This document shows positions 36,243 to 44,382 of a DNA stretch of 64,000 nt, one piece after another. The notes under the pieces are model-generated. The model did not search any database. It was not told the DNA's origin and saw only the letters and a program-made list of their open reading frames with translations. Within the stretch, counting starts at the first letter, position 1. The number at the start of each line of letters is the position of its first letter. The stretch is from Methylococcales bacterium (GTDB lineage Bacteria > Pseudomonadota > Gammaproteobacteria > Methylococcales > Methylomonadaceae), in NCBI GenBank assembly GCA_030693155.1, contig JAUYBJ010000026.1, positions 1 through 64,000 on the forward strand, in the 5' to 3' direction. The translations under genes and the position numbers were made by a program.

Positions 36243-36943
36243 AATTATTAGCCGTAGAAACTGCAACTGAAGGCTGTTCCGCCGCGTTATATGTGGATGG
36301 TGTTATAAGCGAACGCTTTGAACTTGCACCCAGACATCATACAAAGCTGATTTTGCCGATGATTGATGAGTTGATGCGTGAAGCAGGATTAAAACCCAGC
36401 GAATTAGACGCGCTGGCCTTTGGCTGCGGGCCGGGGTCGTTTACGGGTATTCGTATTGCCACAGGCGTGATTCAAGGGATTGCGTTAGGTGCGGATTTGC
36501 CTGTGGTGTGCGTCTCAACCTTAGCGGCTATGGCACAGGAATTTTTTGACCGCACCGATAACACGCTGGCATTTACCGCGATAGATGCCCGCATGGACGA
36601 AATTTTTTGGGGCGTGTATCAGCGTGACGCGCTGGGTTTTGCAGAGTTGCTGGGTAATGAATCGGTGACTCCTGCCGCTTTAGTGGAATGTGCTGTTGAG
36701 GGTTCAGGTGTCGGGATTGGTTCAGGCTGGGGCGTGTATGCCGATGTGTTAATGGAACGCTTGGCAGGGCGCGTGAATCATTATGAATCTGACAATCTGC
36801 CCAGAGCCGCGCTGATTGCCCGTTTAGGGGTGCGTGGTTTTGAACAAGGTTTAGCCGTGCCTGTGGAACTGGCAACGCCTGTGTATTTGCGTGATAAAGT
36901 GGCAAAAACGGAAGCAGAACGGCGTGGAGTCCAATCGCTTTAA
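36239..36943 (+). CDS. tsaB: tRNA t6A synthesis protein TsaB
   Basis: Forms the t6A-modifying complex with TsaD and TsaE. It has MKLLAVETATEGCSAALY, HHTKLILPMIDELM, FGCGPGSFTGIRIATGVIQGIALG and TAIDARMDEIFWGVY. Its 234 residues fit TsaB, which lacks the metal-binding HxxxH of TsaD. Overlap with yoaA suggests co-translation. A GTGGGAG palindrome follows in the gap to the EVE gene. Confidence 0.94.
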   Translation: MKLLAVETATEGCSAALYVDGVISERFELAPRHHTKLILPMIDELMREAGLKPSELDALAFGCGPGSFTGIRIATGVIQGIALGADLPVVCVSTLAAMAQEFFDRTDNTLAFTAIDARMDEIFWGVYQRDALGFAELLGNESVTPAALVECAVEGSGVGIGSGWGVYADVLMERLAGRVNHYESDNLPRAALIARLGVRGFEQGLAVPVELATPVYLRDKVAKTEAERRGVQSL

Positions 36944-36960
36944 AAATAGAAAACATTCGT

Positions 36961-37006
36961 GTGAGAGAGGCTTTAGCCTCGAAAACGAGGCTAAAGCCTC
37001 TCCCAC
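36961..37006. repeat. GTGGGAG-GCTTTAGCC palindromic repeat, copy 3
   Basis: GAGAGAGGCTTTAGCCTCG and CGAGGCTAAAGCCTCTC form a near-perfect stem with an AAA loop, between tsaB and the EVE gene. It may terminate the yoaA-tsaB transcript. Confidence 0.75.
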
Positions 37007-37031
37007 AATAAACCAACTACGGAAATCCATA

Positions 37032-37490
37032 ATGAACTACTGGCTAATGAAATCCGAACCCGACACGTTTAGCATTGATGATTTGGCAAGTCGTCCACAG
37101 CAAACTGAACCGTGGGATGGTGTGCGTAATTATCAGGCGTGCAATATGATGCGTGATGACATGAAACTAGGCGATTTGGTGTTTTTTTATCATTCCAACT
37201 GTACGGAAGCGGGTATCGTCGGCATGATGGAAGTGGTCAAAGAAGGTTATCCTGATTGCTCTGCGTTTGATCCTGATGATAAACATTTTGACCCGAAAAG
37301 TGATGCCACTAAACCGCGCTGGATGCGGGTTGATGTGCGTTATGTCAGAAAATTAGCCCGCACTATCAGCCTGAAAGAACTGAAAACCAAAGCTGAATTG
37401 ACCGATTTTACGCTGGTAAAAAATGGCAATCGTTTATCCATTATACCTGTCAGTCAGGCGCAATGGGATTTTATTCTGTCCTTGGAGTAA
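37032..37490 (+). CDS. EVE domain-containing protein
   Basis: 152 residues comprising only the EVE fold, a PUA-like domain: MNYWLMKSEPDTFSIDDLA, WDGVRNYQACNMMRDDMKLGDLVFFYHSN, GIVGMMEVVKEGYPD. EVE domains are thought to bind modified bases in DNA or RNA. The start is MNYWLM (37032); the 47 extra residues of the ORF track come from the repeat and tsaB's 3' end. Six bp separate it from the next gene, so they may be co-transcribed. Confidence 0.92.
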   Translation: MNYWLMKSEPDTFSIDDLASRPQQTEPWDGVRNYQACNMMRDDMKLGDLVFFYHSNCTEAGIVGMMEVVKEGYPDCSAFDPDDKHFDPKSDATKPRWMRVDVRYVRKLARTISLKELKTKAELTDFTLVKNGNRLSIIPVSQAQWDFILSLE

Positions 37491-37495
37491 TCCCT

Positions 37496-38050
37496 GTGAA
37501 CTCAGAACAATCGTTTATTACCGCCACGCAAACATGGTTAAGCTCCATTATTATTGCCCACAATATCTGCCCGTTTGCAAAACGCGAGCAAGAACGCGGC
37601 AGTATTCGTTTTAGCGTGGTGCAGGATTACGATACGGAAGCCTGTTTATTGAATTTGCTACAGGAATGTGCGCGACTCGATAACGATAATGCTATTGAAA
37701 CCACGCTATTGATTTATGCGAATGCGTTTAAATCGTTTGATGATTATCTGGATTTTGTGGCAGTTTCCGAAGATTTATTAATCGACCAAGGCTATGAAGG
37801 CGTGTATCAACTGGCAAGCTTTCATCCTGATTATTATTTTGAGGGTGCAAAACTGGATGACCCTGAAAATTATACCAACCGTTCACCTTATCCAATGGTG
37901 CATTTATTACGCGAAACCAGTATTGACCGTGCGGTGAGCAGTTATCCCGATGTTGAAAATATTCCACAACGCAATATTGAATTAATGCGCCACTTGGGTT
38001 TGGATAAATTGAAATCTTTATTAGCTGCGTGTTATTCATCGGGCGCATAG
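37496..38050 (+). CDS. DUF1415 family protein
   Basis: 184 residues, start GTG at 37496 with TTGGAGT upstream. The family phrase is TWLSSIIIAHNICPFAKRE near residue 10, then YEGVYQLASFHPDYYFEG and DPENYTNRSPYPMVHLLRE. The paired Cys and His in NICPF and ASFHP are conserved-looking. The function is unknown. It follows the EVE gene closely. Confidence 0.88.
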   Translation: MNSEQSFITATQTWLSSIIIAHNICPFAKREQERGSIRFSVVQDYDTEACLLNLLQECARLDNDNAIETTLLIYANAFKSFDDYLDFVAVSEDLLIDQGYEGVYQLASFHPDYYFEGAKLDDPENYTNRSPYPMVHLLRETSIDRAVSSYPDVENIPQRNIELMRHLGLDKLKSLLAACYSSGA

Positions 38051-38092
38051 TGTTATGATTCAAGCATTCAAAACCTTATAAAAAACAGCATT

Positions 38093-38695
38093 ATGAAACC
38101 CTTTAAGAATTTTTTTCGCTCTGAGCGGTTTGAAATGGATTGGCGACCTTTAGTGGCACAGGGCATTGTCATCATGTTAATCGGCATCGCACTGGTACTG
38201 GTGTGTACAGTACGCCCTAATGTCATTATTTTATCGGCAAGAGAATTATCGTGGCTGCCTGCCAGTGGTATGGTGATTTTAGCGTTGGGATTGGTGGAGT
38301 GTCTTGATGCGTTTCTGGCTGAAGAAACCCGCGATTTTCTGCAAAACCTGCAAGTCGGCGTATTGGATACGGTTATCGGGGCATTAATTATTCTGAGTGT
38401 CGCCGAAGAACCTGCGCGTTTTAGTATGATGATTGCCAACTACCTGATTGTGCGCGGTGTGGTGCGTGTCACCTTGATTTATGCCTTGCAAATGCCCCGC
38501 GCCGCTTTGTCTTCCGTTGGCGGTTTTTTATCGGTCGTCATGGGTTTTATGATTTGGATGGGCTGGCCGTCAACCGCTGGCTGGTTTCTGTCGCTGTGTT
38601 TGAATGTTGAAATTGCGGTGCGCGGCTGGGCAATTATTATTTTCGCGCTGTGGATAAAACAACAAACCGACACTGAGTTGTTACGCGCCCGCTAA
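38093..38695 (+). CDS. HdeD/DUF308-like inner membrane protein
   Basis: 200 residues with about six hydrophobic spans (VAQGIVIMLIGIALVLVC, LPASGMVILALGLVECL, VLDTVIGALIILSVAEE, FLSVVMGFMIWMGWPS). The WP-S motif after the fourth or fifth span (MIWMGWPSTAGWFLSL) and the overall layout recall the HdeD/DUF308 family. HdeD proteins contribute to acid-stress tolerance in enteric bacteria, but a role here is unproven. Confidence 0.6.
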   Translation: MKPFKNFFRSERFEMDWRPLVAQGIVIMLIGIALVLVCTVRPNVIILSARELSWLPASGMVILALGLVECLDAFLAEETRDFLQNLQVGVLDTVIGALIILSVAEEPARFSMMIANYLIVRGVVRVTLIYALQMPRAALSSVGGFLSVVMGFMIWMGWPSTAGWFLSLCLNVEIAVRGWAIIIFALWIKQQTDTELLRAR

Positions 38696-38702
38696 TGTAT
38701 TT

Positions 38703-38724
38703 GGGACGCGCTTAAGCGCGTCCC
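38703..38724. terminator. Perfect palindrome GGGACGCGCTTAAGCGCGTC
   Basis: A 22-bp perfect palindrome between convergent genes. It has no T-run, so a termination role is only likely. Confidence 0.5.
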
Positions 38725-38736
38725 GATGCAGGCTGA

Positions 38737-39477
38737 TTATTCCTTAGGACTCTCAGGCTCATCTGTACTGTCAGTTTGAGTTTCTGGCTCTATTTCTAGC
38801 TTTGTTTCTGCGTCTGCTGCTTGTTCAGCTGTGTCGCTTGATGCCTCATTTTCCGCTTCATCGCTTGTCGATGCTTCGTCCAATGTCTTCATAAACATCA
38901 CAAACCACAGTTGATTTTTCGCTTTATCAAGGTCAGGGTCGCTCATAATTTCTTCGGCATCGGGTAAATAGCCGCTGTTTTTGGCATTTTCCAGTGCTTC
39001 TAAACAGGCTTGTTTTTCGTCGCGCAAGGCATGAATACAGGCAATATTATAAGCGGCTGAATTTGCTTGAATAGCATTGGCTTTATCAAAGTAATTTCTC
39101 GCCATTGAATAAGTTTCATCATAACAATCAACGCCTTCCAGTCTTGCCAAGTCCATGAAAGCCACGCCGACATTAATCGCCGAACCCAGATAAGACGGGT
39201 TAAGCAATAAACAAAAATAAAATTTCGCAATCGCTTCTTGATAGAGCTTAACGGCTTCATCACCTGTTTTGGTTTTTGCCTGATGCAATAAGGCAAAACC
39301 CCAGTTGTATAAGGTTTCAGAACGCAATGGATCGCCGAGTAATACGTCGGCATAATGATGATACGCCGCGTTATACAAAGTATCTGCGGCTTCACCTTCG
39401 CTTGCGCGTGCTTTTACGGTGTCATTAATTGCCGTGGTCAGGGCTTTTTTCTTAGTGAATGATTCTAACAGTGACAT
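38737..39477 (-). CDS. TPR-domain protein with acidic C-terminal tail
   Basis: 246 residues, predicted cytoplasmic. Helical repeats include ADTLYNAAYHHYADVLLGDPLRSETLYNWGFALLHQA, LYQEAIAKFYFCLLLNPSYLGSAINVGVAFMDLA and AYNIACIHALRDEKQACLEALENAKNSGYLP. The last 45 residues are Glu/Asp/Ser/Thr/Ala-rich (EASTSDEAENEASSDTAE). No function is assignable; TPR arrays usually hold protein partners. It starts 6 bp after the ASCH gene. Confidence 0.75.
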   Translation of the reverse strand: MSLLESFTKKKALTTAINDTVKARASEGEAADTLYNAAYHHYADVLLGDPLRSETLYNWGFALLHQAKTKTGDEAVKLYQEAIAKFYFCLLLNPSYLGSAINVGVAFMDLARLEGVDCYDETYSMARNYFDKANAIQANSAAYNIACIHALRDEKQACLEALENAKNSGYLPDAEEIMSDPDLDKAKNQLWFVMFMKTLDEASTSDEAENEASSDTAEQAADAETKLEIEPETQTDSTDEPESPKE

Positions 39478-39483
39478 AGTATT

Positions 39484-39828
39484 TTACTGGGCTACGATTG
39501 CAAAACTGTGTACCCACGCCAGACCGTCATCGTTCCATGTCATGCCTGCGTGCATTTTTAAGATAATGTCTTTATACATGGCTAAACTGGGATAGCCTTC
39601 GGCTTGCGCGTGTGCATCGGTCATGTCGCCTAAACGCTGACGCTGTACATCGGTGACGATAAATTTTACGCCATCCAGTTCAAAGGTTTCATTCGGATAC
39701 GCATAAAGTCCGTCACGACGCTGTTCGGTTTTCGTTCCTGCCAGTGCTGAGGCAACTAATTTCGGGTGCGTGACCAGACGTTCGATTGAACAGGTTCTTT
39801 CAGGGTAGTTATCCATGGTAAATCTCAT
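39484..39828 (-). CDS. ASCH-domain protein
   Basis: 114 residues (or 110 from MDNYPERT at 39816; neither start has a clear ribosome-binding site). RLVTHPKLVASALAGTKTEQRRDGLYAYPNETFELDGVKFIVTDVQRQRLGDMTDAHAQAEGY has the ASCH pattern, a PUA-like RNA-binding fold. The domain is known from RNA-related and amidohydrolase-type proteins; the precise activity is unknown. Confidence 0.8.
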   Translation of the reverse strand: MRFTMDNYPERTCSIERLVTHPKLVASALAGTKTEQRRDGLYAYPNETFELDGVKFIVTDVQRQRLGDMTDAHAQAEGYPSLAMYKDIILKMHAGMTWNDDGLAWVHSFAIVAQ

Positions 39829-39874
39829 GAGGGTTAAAAGGTGTCATTGTATAGCACAATCGACTGGTTTGCTG

Positions 39875-40423
39875 CTAATGCACAGTCATCAACCACTGCT
39901 GAATTTTATCACCCGCCTGTTGCGTTAAGTGCGCAAAACCTGCCACTGCACCTGTTGCGTCAGCTGTGGCGCTCGCTTGTTGCAAATAAAATGCCTGTGT
40001 AGTCAATAGACGATCCGAACCCGCTTCGTACACATCAACGACAACATTCACTACCACGCGTGTTTGTTGGGCGGTAGTGAATTGTTGTTCAAAATCAAGC
40101 AGGTGAATACTTAAACGGTGCTTGGAAAATTGACCGCTGGTCAGCAGTTGTTGTTTAAATAATTCGGCAGGCGGGGCAATCCATTTATCCAGATTGTAAC
40201 AGCGTAACTCGGTGGGTGCTGCATAGAGCAGACGATAATGAATACAGTCATTCGCCAGCCACGCGGGGCTGTCTATACTGATGTCGGCTTTTGTCTTGTC
40301 CGTAGGTTGGGGTGAGGCACGAACCCCAACAACTACCCCAAAATCATGCAATGCAATATTTTTGGCGGTTGTACTACACGCCGAATTCAGCAGCATCAGC
40401 ACAGCGATTAATAAGCGACTCAT
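39875..40423 (-). CDS. MCE-operon auxiliary lipoprotein (PqiC/DUF330-like)
   Basis: 182 residues with a lipobox-like end to its signal (LLNSAC, Cys16). The later sequence (CYNLDKWIAPPAELFKQQLL, HRLSIHLLDFEQQFTTAQ, FYLQQASATADATGAVAGFAHL) matches the ABC-type transport auxiliary lipoprotein family next to MCE genes. Residues about 30-41 (VVVGVRASPQPT) are encoded by a palindromic repeat (40302-40336) and replace or extend the N-terminal loop. It overlaps the mlaD-type gene by four bases. Confidence 0.85.
   Translation of the reverse strand: MSRLLIAVLMLLNSACSTTAKNIALHDFGVVVGVRASPQPTDKTKADISIDSPAWLANDCIHYRLLYAAPTELRCYNLDKWIAPPAELFKQQLLTSGQFSKHRLSIHLLDFEQQFTTAQQTRVVVNVVVDVYEAGSDRLLTTQAFYLQQASATADATGAVAGFAHLTQQAGDKIQQWLMTVH
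40302..40336. repeat. GTAGGTTGGGG palindrome inside the lipoprotein gene
   Basis: GTAGGTTGGGGT and ACCCCAACAACTAC are inverted arms. It matches the intergenic family at 10529-10560 and 34159-34236, yet keeps the reading frame. Confidence 0.7.
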
Positions 40424-41358
40424 TTGACTTCCTCATAATCAGGTTCACCGGGTGCGGGTTGTGCTGTTGGTGTGCCGAATAATAATGACTGCGGGTTATT
40501 TTTCAGCAAAGTAGCCGTGCTTTTTACTTCGCGCGAGGTGGCTTGTAAATCAGTGAGCAGAGCATTCATTTTGGGCAAGGTTTTTTGTATCAGAATATCG
40601 CCCATGTCTTTGCCGGTATCGGCGAAATTACCCGCTTTGTCAGTGAGTTGCCCCGTTTTCGTACTCAAGGTGCGTAATTCTTTACTTAAAGTTTGCAATT
40701 CTGCGGTTAAGCCGTTGATGTGTTTCAGCGTCTTTTGCGCATCGTGGCTTAAGTCAGGAATACTGACCAGTGCCTTATCAAGGCTTTTATTCAAGTCGAT
40801 TAATTTATCACTCAGGTTTTTTAAATTGCCCAGAATATCGCCGACATTTTCCACATTTTCATCGCTTAATAACGCATCCAAACGCATCATGACATGATCG
40901 GCTTTTACCAGTATTTTCTCCCCTGAATCTAATAATTTATCGGTCATCGACGGTACTAGGGGAATACGGTAGGCTTTATTGTTATTGTTGGGAGGCAAGG
41001 TTTCAGTGATGTGACCTGCATCGGCTAATTGAATCTGCGTTAAACCCGTTACGCCCTTTAAGCGTAAAGTCGCAAATACACCTCTGGTAAAAATGATATT
41101 TTTATCAACTTCAATCGGCATCAGAATGATGCTGGAGTCATCGGGATCGAATTTGATTTTAAGCACTTTACCGACCGCAATACCACGGTAAAACACCGTT
41201 GATTCAGGATTAAGCCCCGCGACCGCTTCGTGCGTGGCAATCATATAAATATTGCGCTCGCGTTCAAAATGCCCTATCCAGTAAATAATCCCAGTCACTG
41301 CCACCACAAAAACAACCAGAAACAGCCCTGTTATCAATGCGTGCTTATTTTTACCCAT
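40420..41358 (-). CDS. MlaD-type MCE-domain substrate-binding protein
   Basis: 312 residues: an N-terminal membrane anchor (ITGLFLVVFVVAVTGIIYWIG), then an MCE domain (ATHEAVAGLNPESTVFYRGIAVGKVLKIKFDPDD, LRLKGVTGLTQIQLADAG), then a long helical tail with heptad repeats (LNKSLDKALVSI, LTAELQTLSKELRTLSTKTGQL). MCE proteins form periplasmic rings or tubes that carry lipids between membranes. Part of the four-gene ABC operon. Confidence 0.92.
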   Translation of the reverse strand: MGKNKHALITGLFLVVFVVAVTGIIYWIGHFERERNIYMIATHEAVAGLNPESTVFYRGIAVGKVLKIKFDPDDSSIILMPIEVDKNIIFTRGVFATLRLKGVTGLTQIQLADAGHITETLPPNNNNKAYRIPLVPSMTDKLLDSGEKILVKADHVMMRLDALLSDENVENVGDILGNLKNLSDKLIDLNKSLDKALVSIPDLSHDAQKTLKHINGLTAELQTLSKELRTLSTKTGQLTDKAGNFADTGKDMGDILIQKTLPKMNALLTDLQATSREVKSTATLLKNNPQSLLFGTPTAQPAPGEPDYEEVK

Positions 41359-42127
41359 GCGTCGCCTCTCGATATTGAAATACCCGCTGTGCGCGTTTAT
41401 TGTAAAAAAACTTCTTAATGAACGGATGTTTACTGCTTAACACCTCTGCCAGTGTGCCATAAGCCACCAGTTGATTATCGGCAAGTACCGCGACTTTGGT
41501 ACATAAATCGCGCAGAATATCCAAGTCATGCGTCACCATAAACACGGTGAACTTAAGCGTGTGATGCAGTTCGGACAACAGATTGACAAAATCTTCACTG
41601 GAAATAGGATCGAGTCCTGAGGTGGGTTCATCAAGTAATAACAAACTGGGTTCAAGTACCATTGACCGCGCCAATGCGACACGCTTAATCATACCACCCG
41701 ACAAATCAGCAGGTTTTAACCACGCATCATGTTCAGACAAGCCGACCATAGACAGCTTCATAAACACGATGCGAGCAATCAAGTCCTCGTCATGCAAGCC
41801 GATTTCACGCAGGGGAAAGGCGATGTTATCAAACACATTCAACACACTGAACAACGCGCCTTTTTGAAACAACACGCCGCAATCATAACGCAACCATTGC
41901 CCGTGGTCGGCGGTGACTTTTTGCAAGGATTTACCCATCACGAACACCTCACCCTCAGTCGGTATTTGCAAGCCAATCACTTCGCGTAGCAAGGTGGTTT
42001 TACCGCACCCAGACTCGCCGACCACGCCCAATATTTCGCCCTGTTCAAGATTAAAACTAATATCCTTATGCACCACTTTATCGCCAAAGCGCGTCCAGAT
42101 ATGTTCAAACTGTATCGCGTAGCTCAT
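41351..42127 (-). CDS. MlaF-type ABC transporter ATPase
   Basis: 258 residues: Walker A VVGESGCGKTTLL, Q-loop LFQKGALFSVL, signature LSGGMIKRVALARS, Walker B LLLLDEPTSGLDP, H-loop TVFMVTHD. It energises the MCE lipid transporter. Overlaps with the permease gene upstream (ATGA) and the mlaD gene downstream show a single operon. Confidence 0.93.
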   Translation of the reverse strand: MSYAIQFEHIWTRFGDKVVHKDISFNLEQGEILGVVGESGCGKTTLLREVIGLQIPTEGEVFVMGKSLQKVTADHGQWLRYDCGVLFQKGALFSVLNVFDNIAFPLREIGLHDEDLIARIVFMKLSMVGLSEHDAWLKPADLSGGMIKRVALARSMVLEPSLLLLDEPTSGLDPISSEDFVNLLSELHHTLKFTVFMVTHDLDILRDLCTKVAVLADNQLVAYGTLAEVLSSKHPFIKKFFYNKRAQRVFQYREATHG

Positions 42128-43263
42128 GGCATTCCGATTCCCATAAATAAAATAGCAAACAGCGCGTCTATCATAATCACCACGGTAATTGCCGCGACTA
42201 CGGAATTAGTGGTTTCACTGCCCAGACTTTCGGTATTGGGTTTGATTCTAAAACCAAAATGACAGGCAATCAGCGCAATCATCAAACCAAATACGGTACT
42301 TTTACCCAGACCGATAAACAGATTCACTAACGGCACAACATCAGGCAGTTGCACTAAAAATTGTTGATAACTAATGTCCAGCGTATTTTGCGCAGAAAAC
42401 ATCCCGCCTATCAGTGCGGCGGCACTTGTCCAAGTGCTTAACAGGGGCATAACGATTGCCAGCGCGGTGACTTTGGGCAAAATCAAACGCAGTGAATGGG
42501 AAATGCCCATTGCTGATAACGCATCCAACTCTTCTGTGACCCGCATAATACCGATTTGTGCGGTAATCGCAGAACCTGAACGCCCGGCAACCAGAATAGC
42601 CGCCAACAAAGGCCCTAATTCTCGAATAATGCTTAAGCCCAGAATATTAATAATATACACTTCCGCGCCGAAGGTTTTTAATTGCAGGGCGGATAAATAG
42701 CTCAATACTATGCCGATTAAAAACCCCACCAAGGCGGTAATGCCCAAGGCGCGAACCCCTGCATCGTAAATGGTGATAAAAATCTCAGCCCACGGAATAG
42801 CCTGCGGATGCCAGATTAAATACAGTCCATCCAATAGCAACTGCCCTAATAATATCAACACACTTAACAACTGCGACCAAAAACCCACTAGCGTTTGTCG
42901 GCAATAATCGACAACCACACTGAAACCAAACGGCGTGGCTTCAATAACAGGTAGCTGTTGCGCTTGCCAACGGTCAAACAGGCTTTGATGCTCAGGCTTA
43001 ATGTTTAACTGGCTGGGCAGTTGTTCACCCCATGCCCGCCAGAGTAATAACGCCGCCACACTATCCAGCACATCGACGGAGGTTATATCCCAGCTTTGGC
43101 TCTTATTAGTCGCTAGTTGTTTGATTTGTTGCTGTATGCTGGTATTTATTGACAGGTTACGCAGATTCCAGCTGCCTGATAAGGTAACGCACGATTGCCC
43201 GTTGTCTTGTTTGGAGACGGTTAGAGAGGGGGGAAGTTCTGAGTTTATCGGCGTGTCTGTCAT
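42124..43263 (-). CDS. MlaE-type ABC permease with N-terminal STAS-like domain
   Basis: 379 residues. Residues about 1-110 are a STAS-like fold (DNGQSCVTLSGSWNLRNLS, WDITSVDVLDSVAALLLWRAWG), a fused version of the separate MlaB. The permease core has EIFITIYDAGVRALGITALVGFLIGIVLSYLSALQL, then INILGLSIIRELGPLLAAILVAGRSGSAITAQIGIMRVTEELDAL, the MlaE signature. First gene of the operon mlaE-mlaF-mlaD-lipoprotein. Confidence 0.93.
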   Translation of the reverse strand: MTDTPINSELPPSLTVSKQDNGQSCVTLSGSWNLRNLSINTSIQQQIKQLATNKSQSWDITSVDVLDSVAALLLWRAWGEQLPSQLNIKPEHQSLFDRWQAQQLPVIEATPFGFSVVVDYCRQTLVGFWSQLLSVLILLGQLLLDGLYLIWHPQAIPWAEIFITIYDAGVRALGITALVGFLIGIVLSYLSALQLKTFGAEVYIINILGLSIIRELGPLLAAILVAGRSGSAITAQIGIMRVTEELDALSAMGISHSLRLILPKVTALAIVMPLLSTWTSAAALIGGMFSAQNTLDISYQQFLVQLPDVVPLVNLFIGLGKSTVFGLMIALIACHFGFRIKPNTESLGSETTNSVVAAITVVIMIDALFAILFMGIGMP

Positions 43264-43351
43264 AAGTTATGCGTCACGACCATTAAATGAATAGAAAAAA
43301 GAGTACAAACCTAAGTACACCGTCAGTTTAATGATGACGGGTAAAGTTGCT

Positions 43352-43389
43352 AGACCTGCGAGGTTTTTAAAACCTCGCAGGTCTTTATC
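43352..43389. repeat. Hairpin AGACCTGCGAGGTT / AACCTCGCAGGTCT
   Basis: A near-perfect hairpin, same family as 29467-29504. With the MITE at 43417-43529 it fills the 303-bp gap upstream of the MCE operon. Confidence 0.7.
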
Positions 43390-43416
43390 GCACCGTCATA
43401 ATAAAATAGACTGACT

Positions 43417-43529
43417 AGGTTCTGTTGACATTTCGGGAATAGTCATTCAGAAACAACCAGTTATAAATATATAGCAAAATCATAACTTACTGATATAGTT
43501 AGCGATTTTACCAAATTTCAACAGAGCCT
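43417..43529. mobile_element. 113-bp MITE with GTTCTGTTGA terminal repeats
   Basis: Left end AGGTTCTGTTGACATTT and right end AAATTTCAACAGAGCCT are inverted repeats matching at 15 of 17 positions. The interior is AT-rich and non-coding. A flanking TA (CT|AGG ... CCT|A) could be part of the target. No transposase is present. Confidence 0.55.
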
Positions 43530-43566
43530 AATAGGCTTGTACTCTAAACTCACTGACCGTTATAGT

Positions 43567-44319
43567 CTACTGTTCAATATTATAAACAATAGTCACCACG
43601 ACTTTGGCGGTTTTATTGACGGTGGTTTTATCATACACGCCGCCGTAATCATCGGTTTCGGCATTTGCACCAGCGGCGAGAATATAAAACGCACCTTGTG
43701 AAGCGGAACGCATCACACCGACATGGACACCGTCTTGTTTGGTGAATTCGTTGGCGCGTTTGCGGGCGTTTTCCGTTGCCGCACCGATAAGTGACATTTT
43801 TACATCTTCCAGATTACTCGCCAAATATAACGGGGAATCGGCATTAACAGGACGACCTTCGGCTTGTAAGCTGAGAAAATCTTTACTGGCGGTGACGATT
43901 TTGGCTAAATCCTGTGTACTGATAACAATATCCTGATGTGCATCAAAACCGTTTTGTACCGATTTAGTGCCACCTTGAGGTAAAGGAATGTCTTCATAAT
44001 GCGGTTCGACAAATTCAGTGCCTTCCTGCCAACCTGCTTTATCCAGCGCATGGTCGAGTAAAAATTTATCCAGCGCAGGACGTTCGCCGCGCAGTTTAGC
44101 TAATGCCTGTGCAAAATCAGGCGCATTCACGAAAACCGATACCCGCCATTCCGCTCTGTCGGCAGTAATGGCTTTTTCTGCCAGACCTTTAACCGTGATG
44201 GCTTGTTGACTGGACACCGCTTTTTTCGCTTGCACACCTAATATGAACGCCGCGCTGGACATACCGAGTGCGAGCGTAATGCCCAGCACTGCCATTGCGG
44301 TTAATGATTGTTTTTCCAT
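43567..44319 (-). CDS. SIMPL (DUF541) domain periplasmic protein
   Basis: 250 residues with an N-terminal anchor or signal (LTAMAVLGITLALGMSSAAFILG). The core fits the SIMPL family: ISVKG-like AITVKGLAEKAITADRAEWRVSVFVNA, VEPHYEDIPLPQGGTKSVQNGFDAHQDIVIST and AATENARKRANEF. SIMPL proteins are periplasmic or outer-membrane linked and associated with oxidative stress. A role here is inferred. Confidence 0.85.
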   Translation of the reverse strand: MEKQSLTAMAVLGITLALGMSSAAFILGVQAKKAVSSQQAITVKGLAEKAITADRAEWRVSVFVNAPDFAQALAKLRGERPALDKFLLDHALDKAGWQEGTEFVEPHYEDIPLPQGGTKSVQNGFDAHQDIVISTQDLAKIVTASKDFLSLQAEGRPVNADSPLYLASNLEDVKMSLIGAATENARKRANEFTKQDGVHVGVMRSASQGAFYILAAGANAETDDYGGVYDKTTVNKTAKVVVTIVYNIEQ

Positions 44320-44382
44320 TGCCTTAGCCTGTTGTGAGTTGTGTTGGTCGAGTTGCCCAAAAACGGCAACCCGAGCGGCTGA

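Noticed and set aside
36573-37016. Minus-strand ORF of 147 residues over tsaB
   Set aside because: Runs through the GTGGGAG repeat and opposite tsaB; its sequence has no recognisable features.
43001-43294. Plus-strand ORF opposite the MCE permease
   Set aside because: Shadow of the minus-strand gene, whose family motifs are clear.
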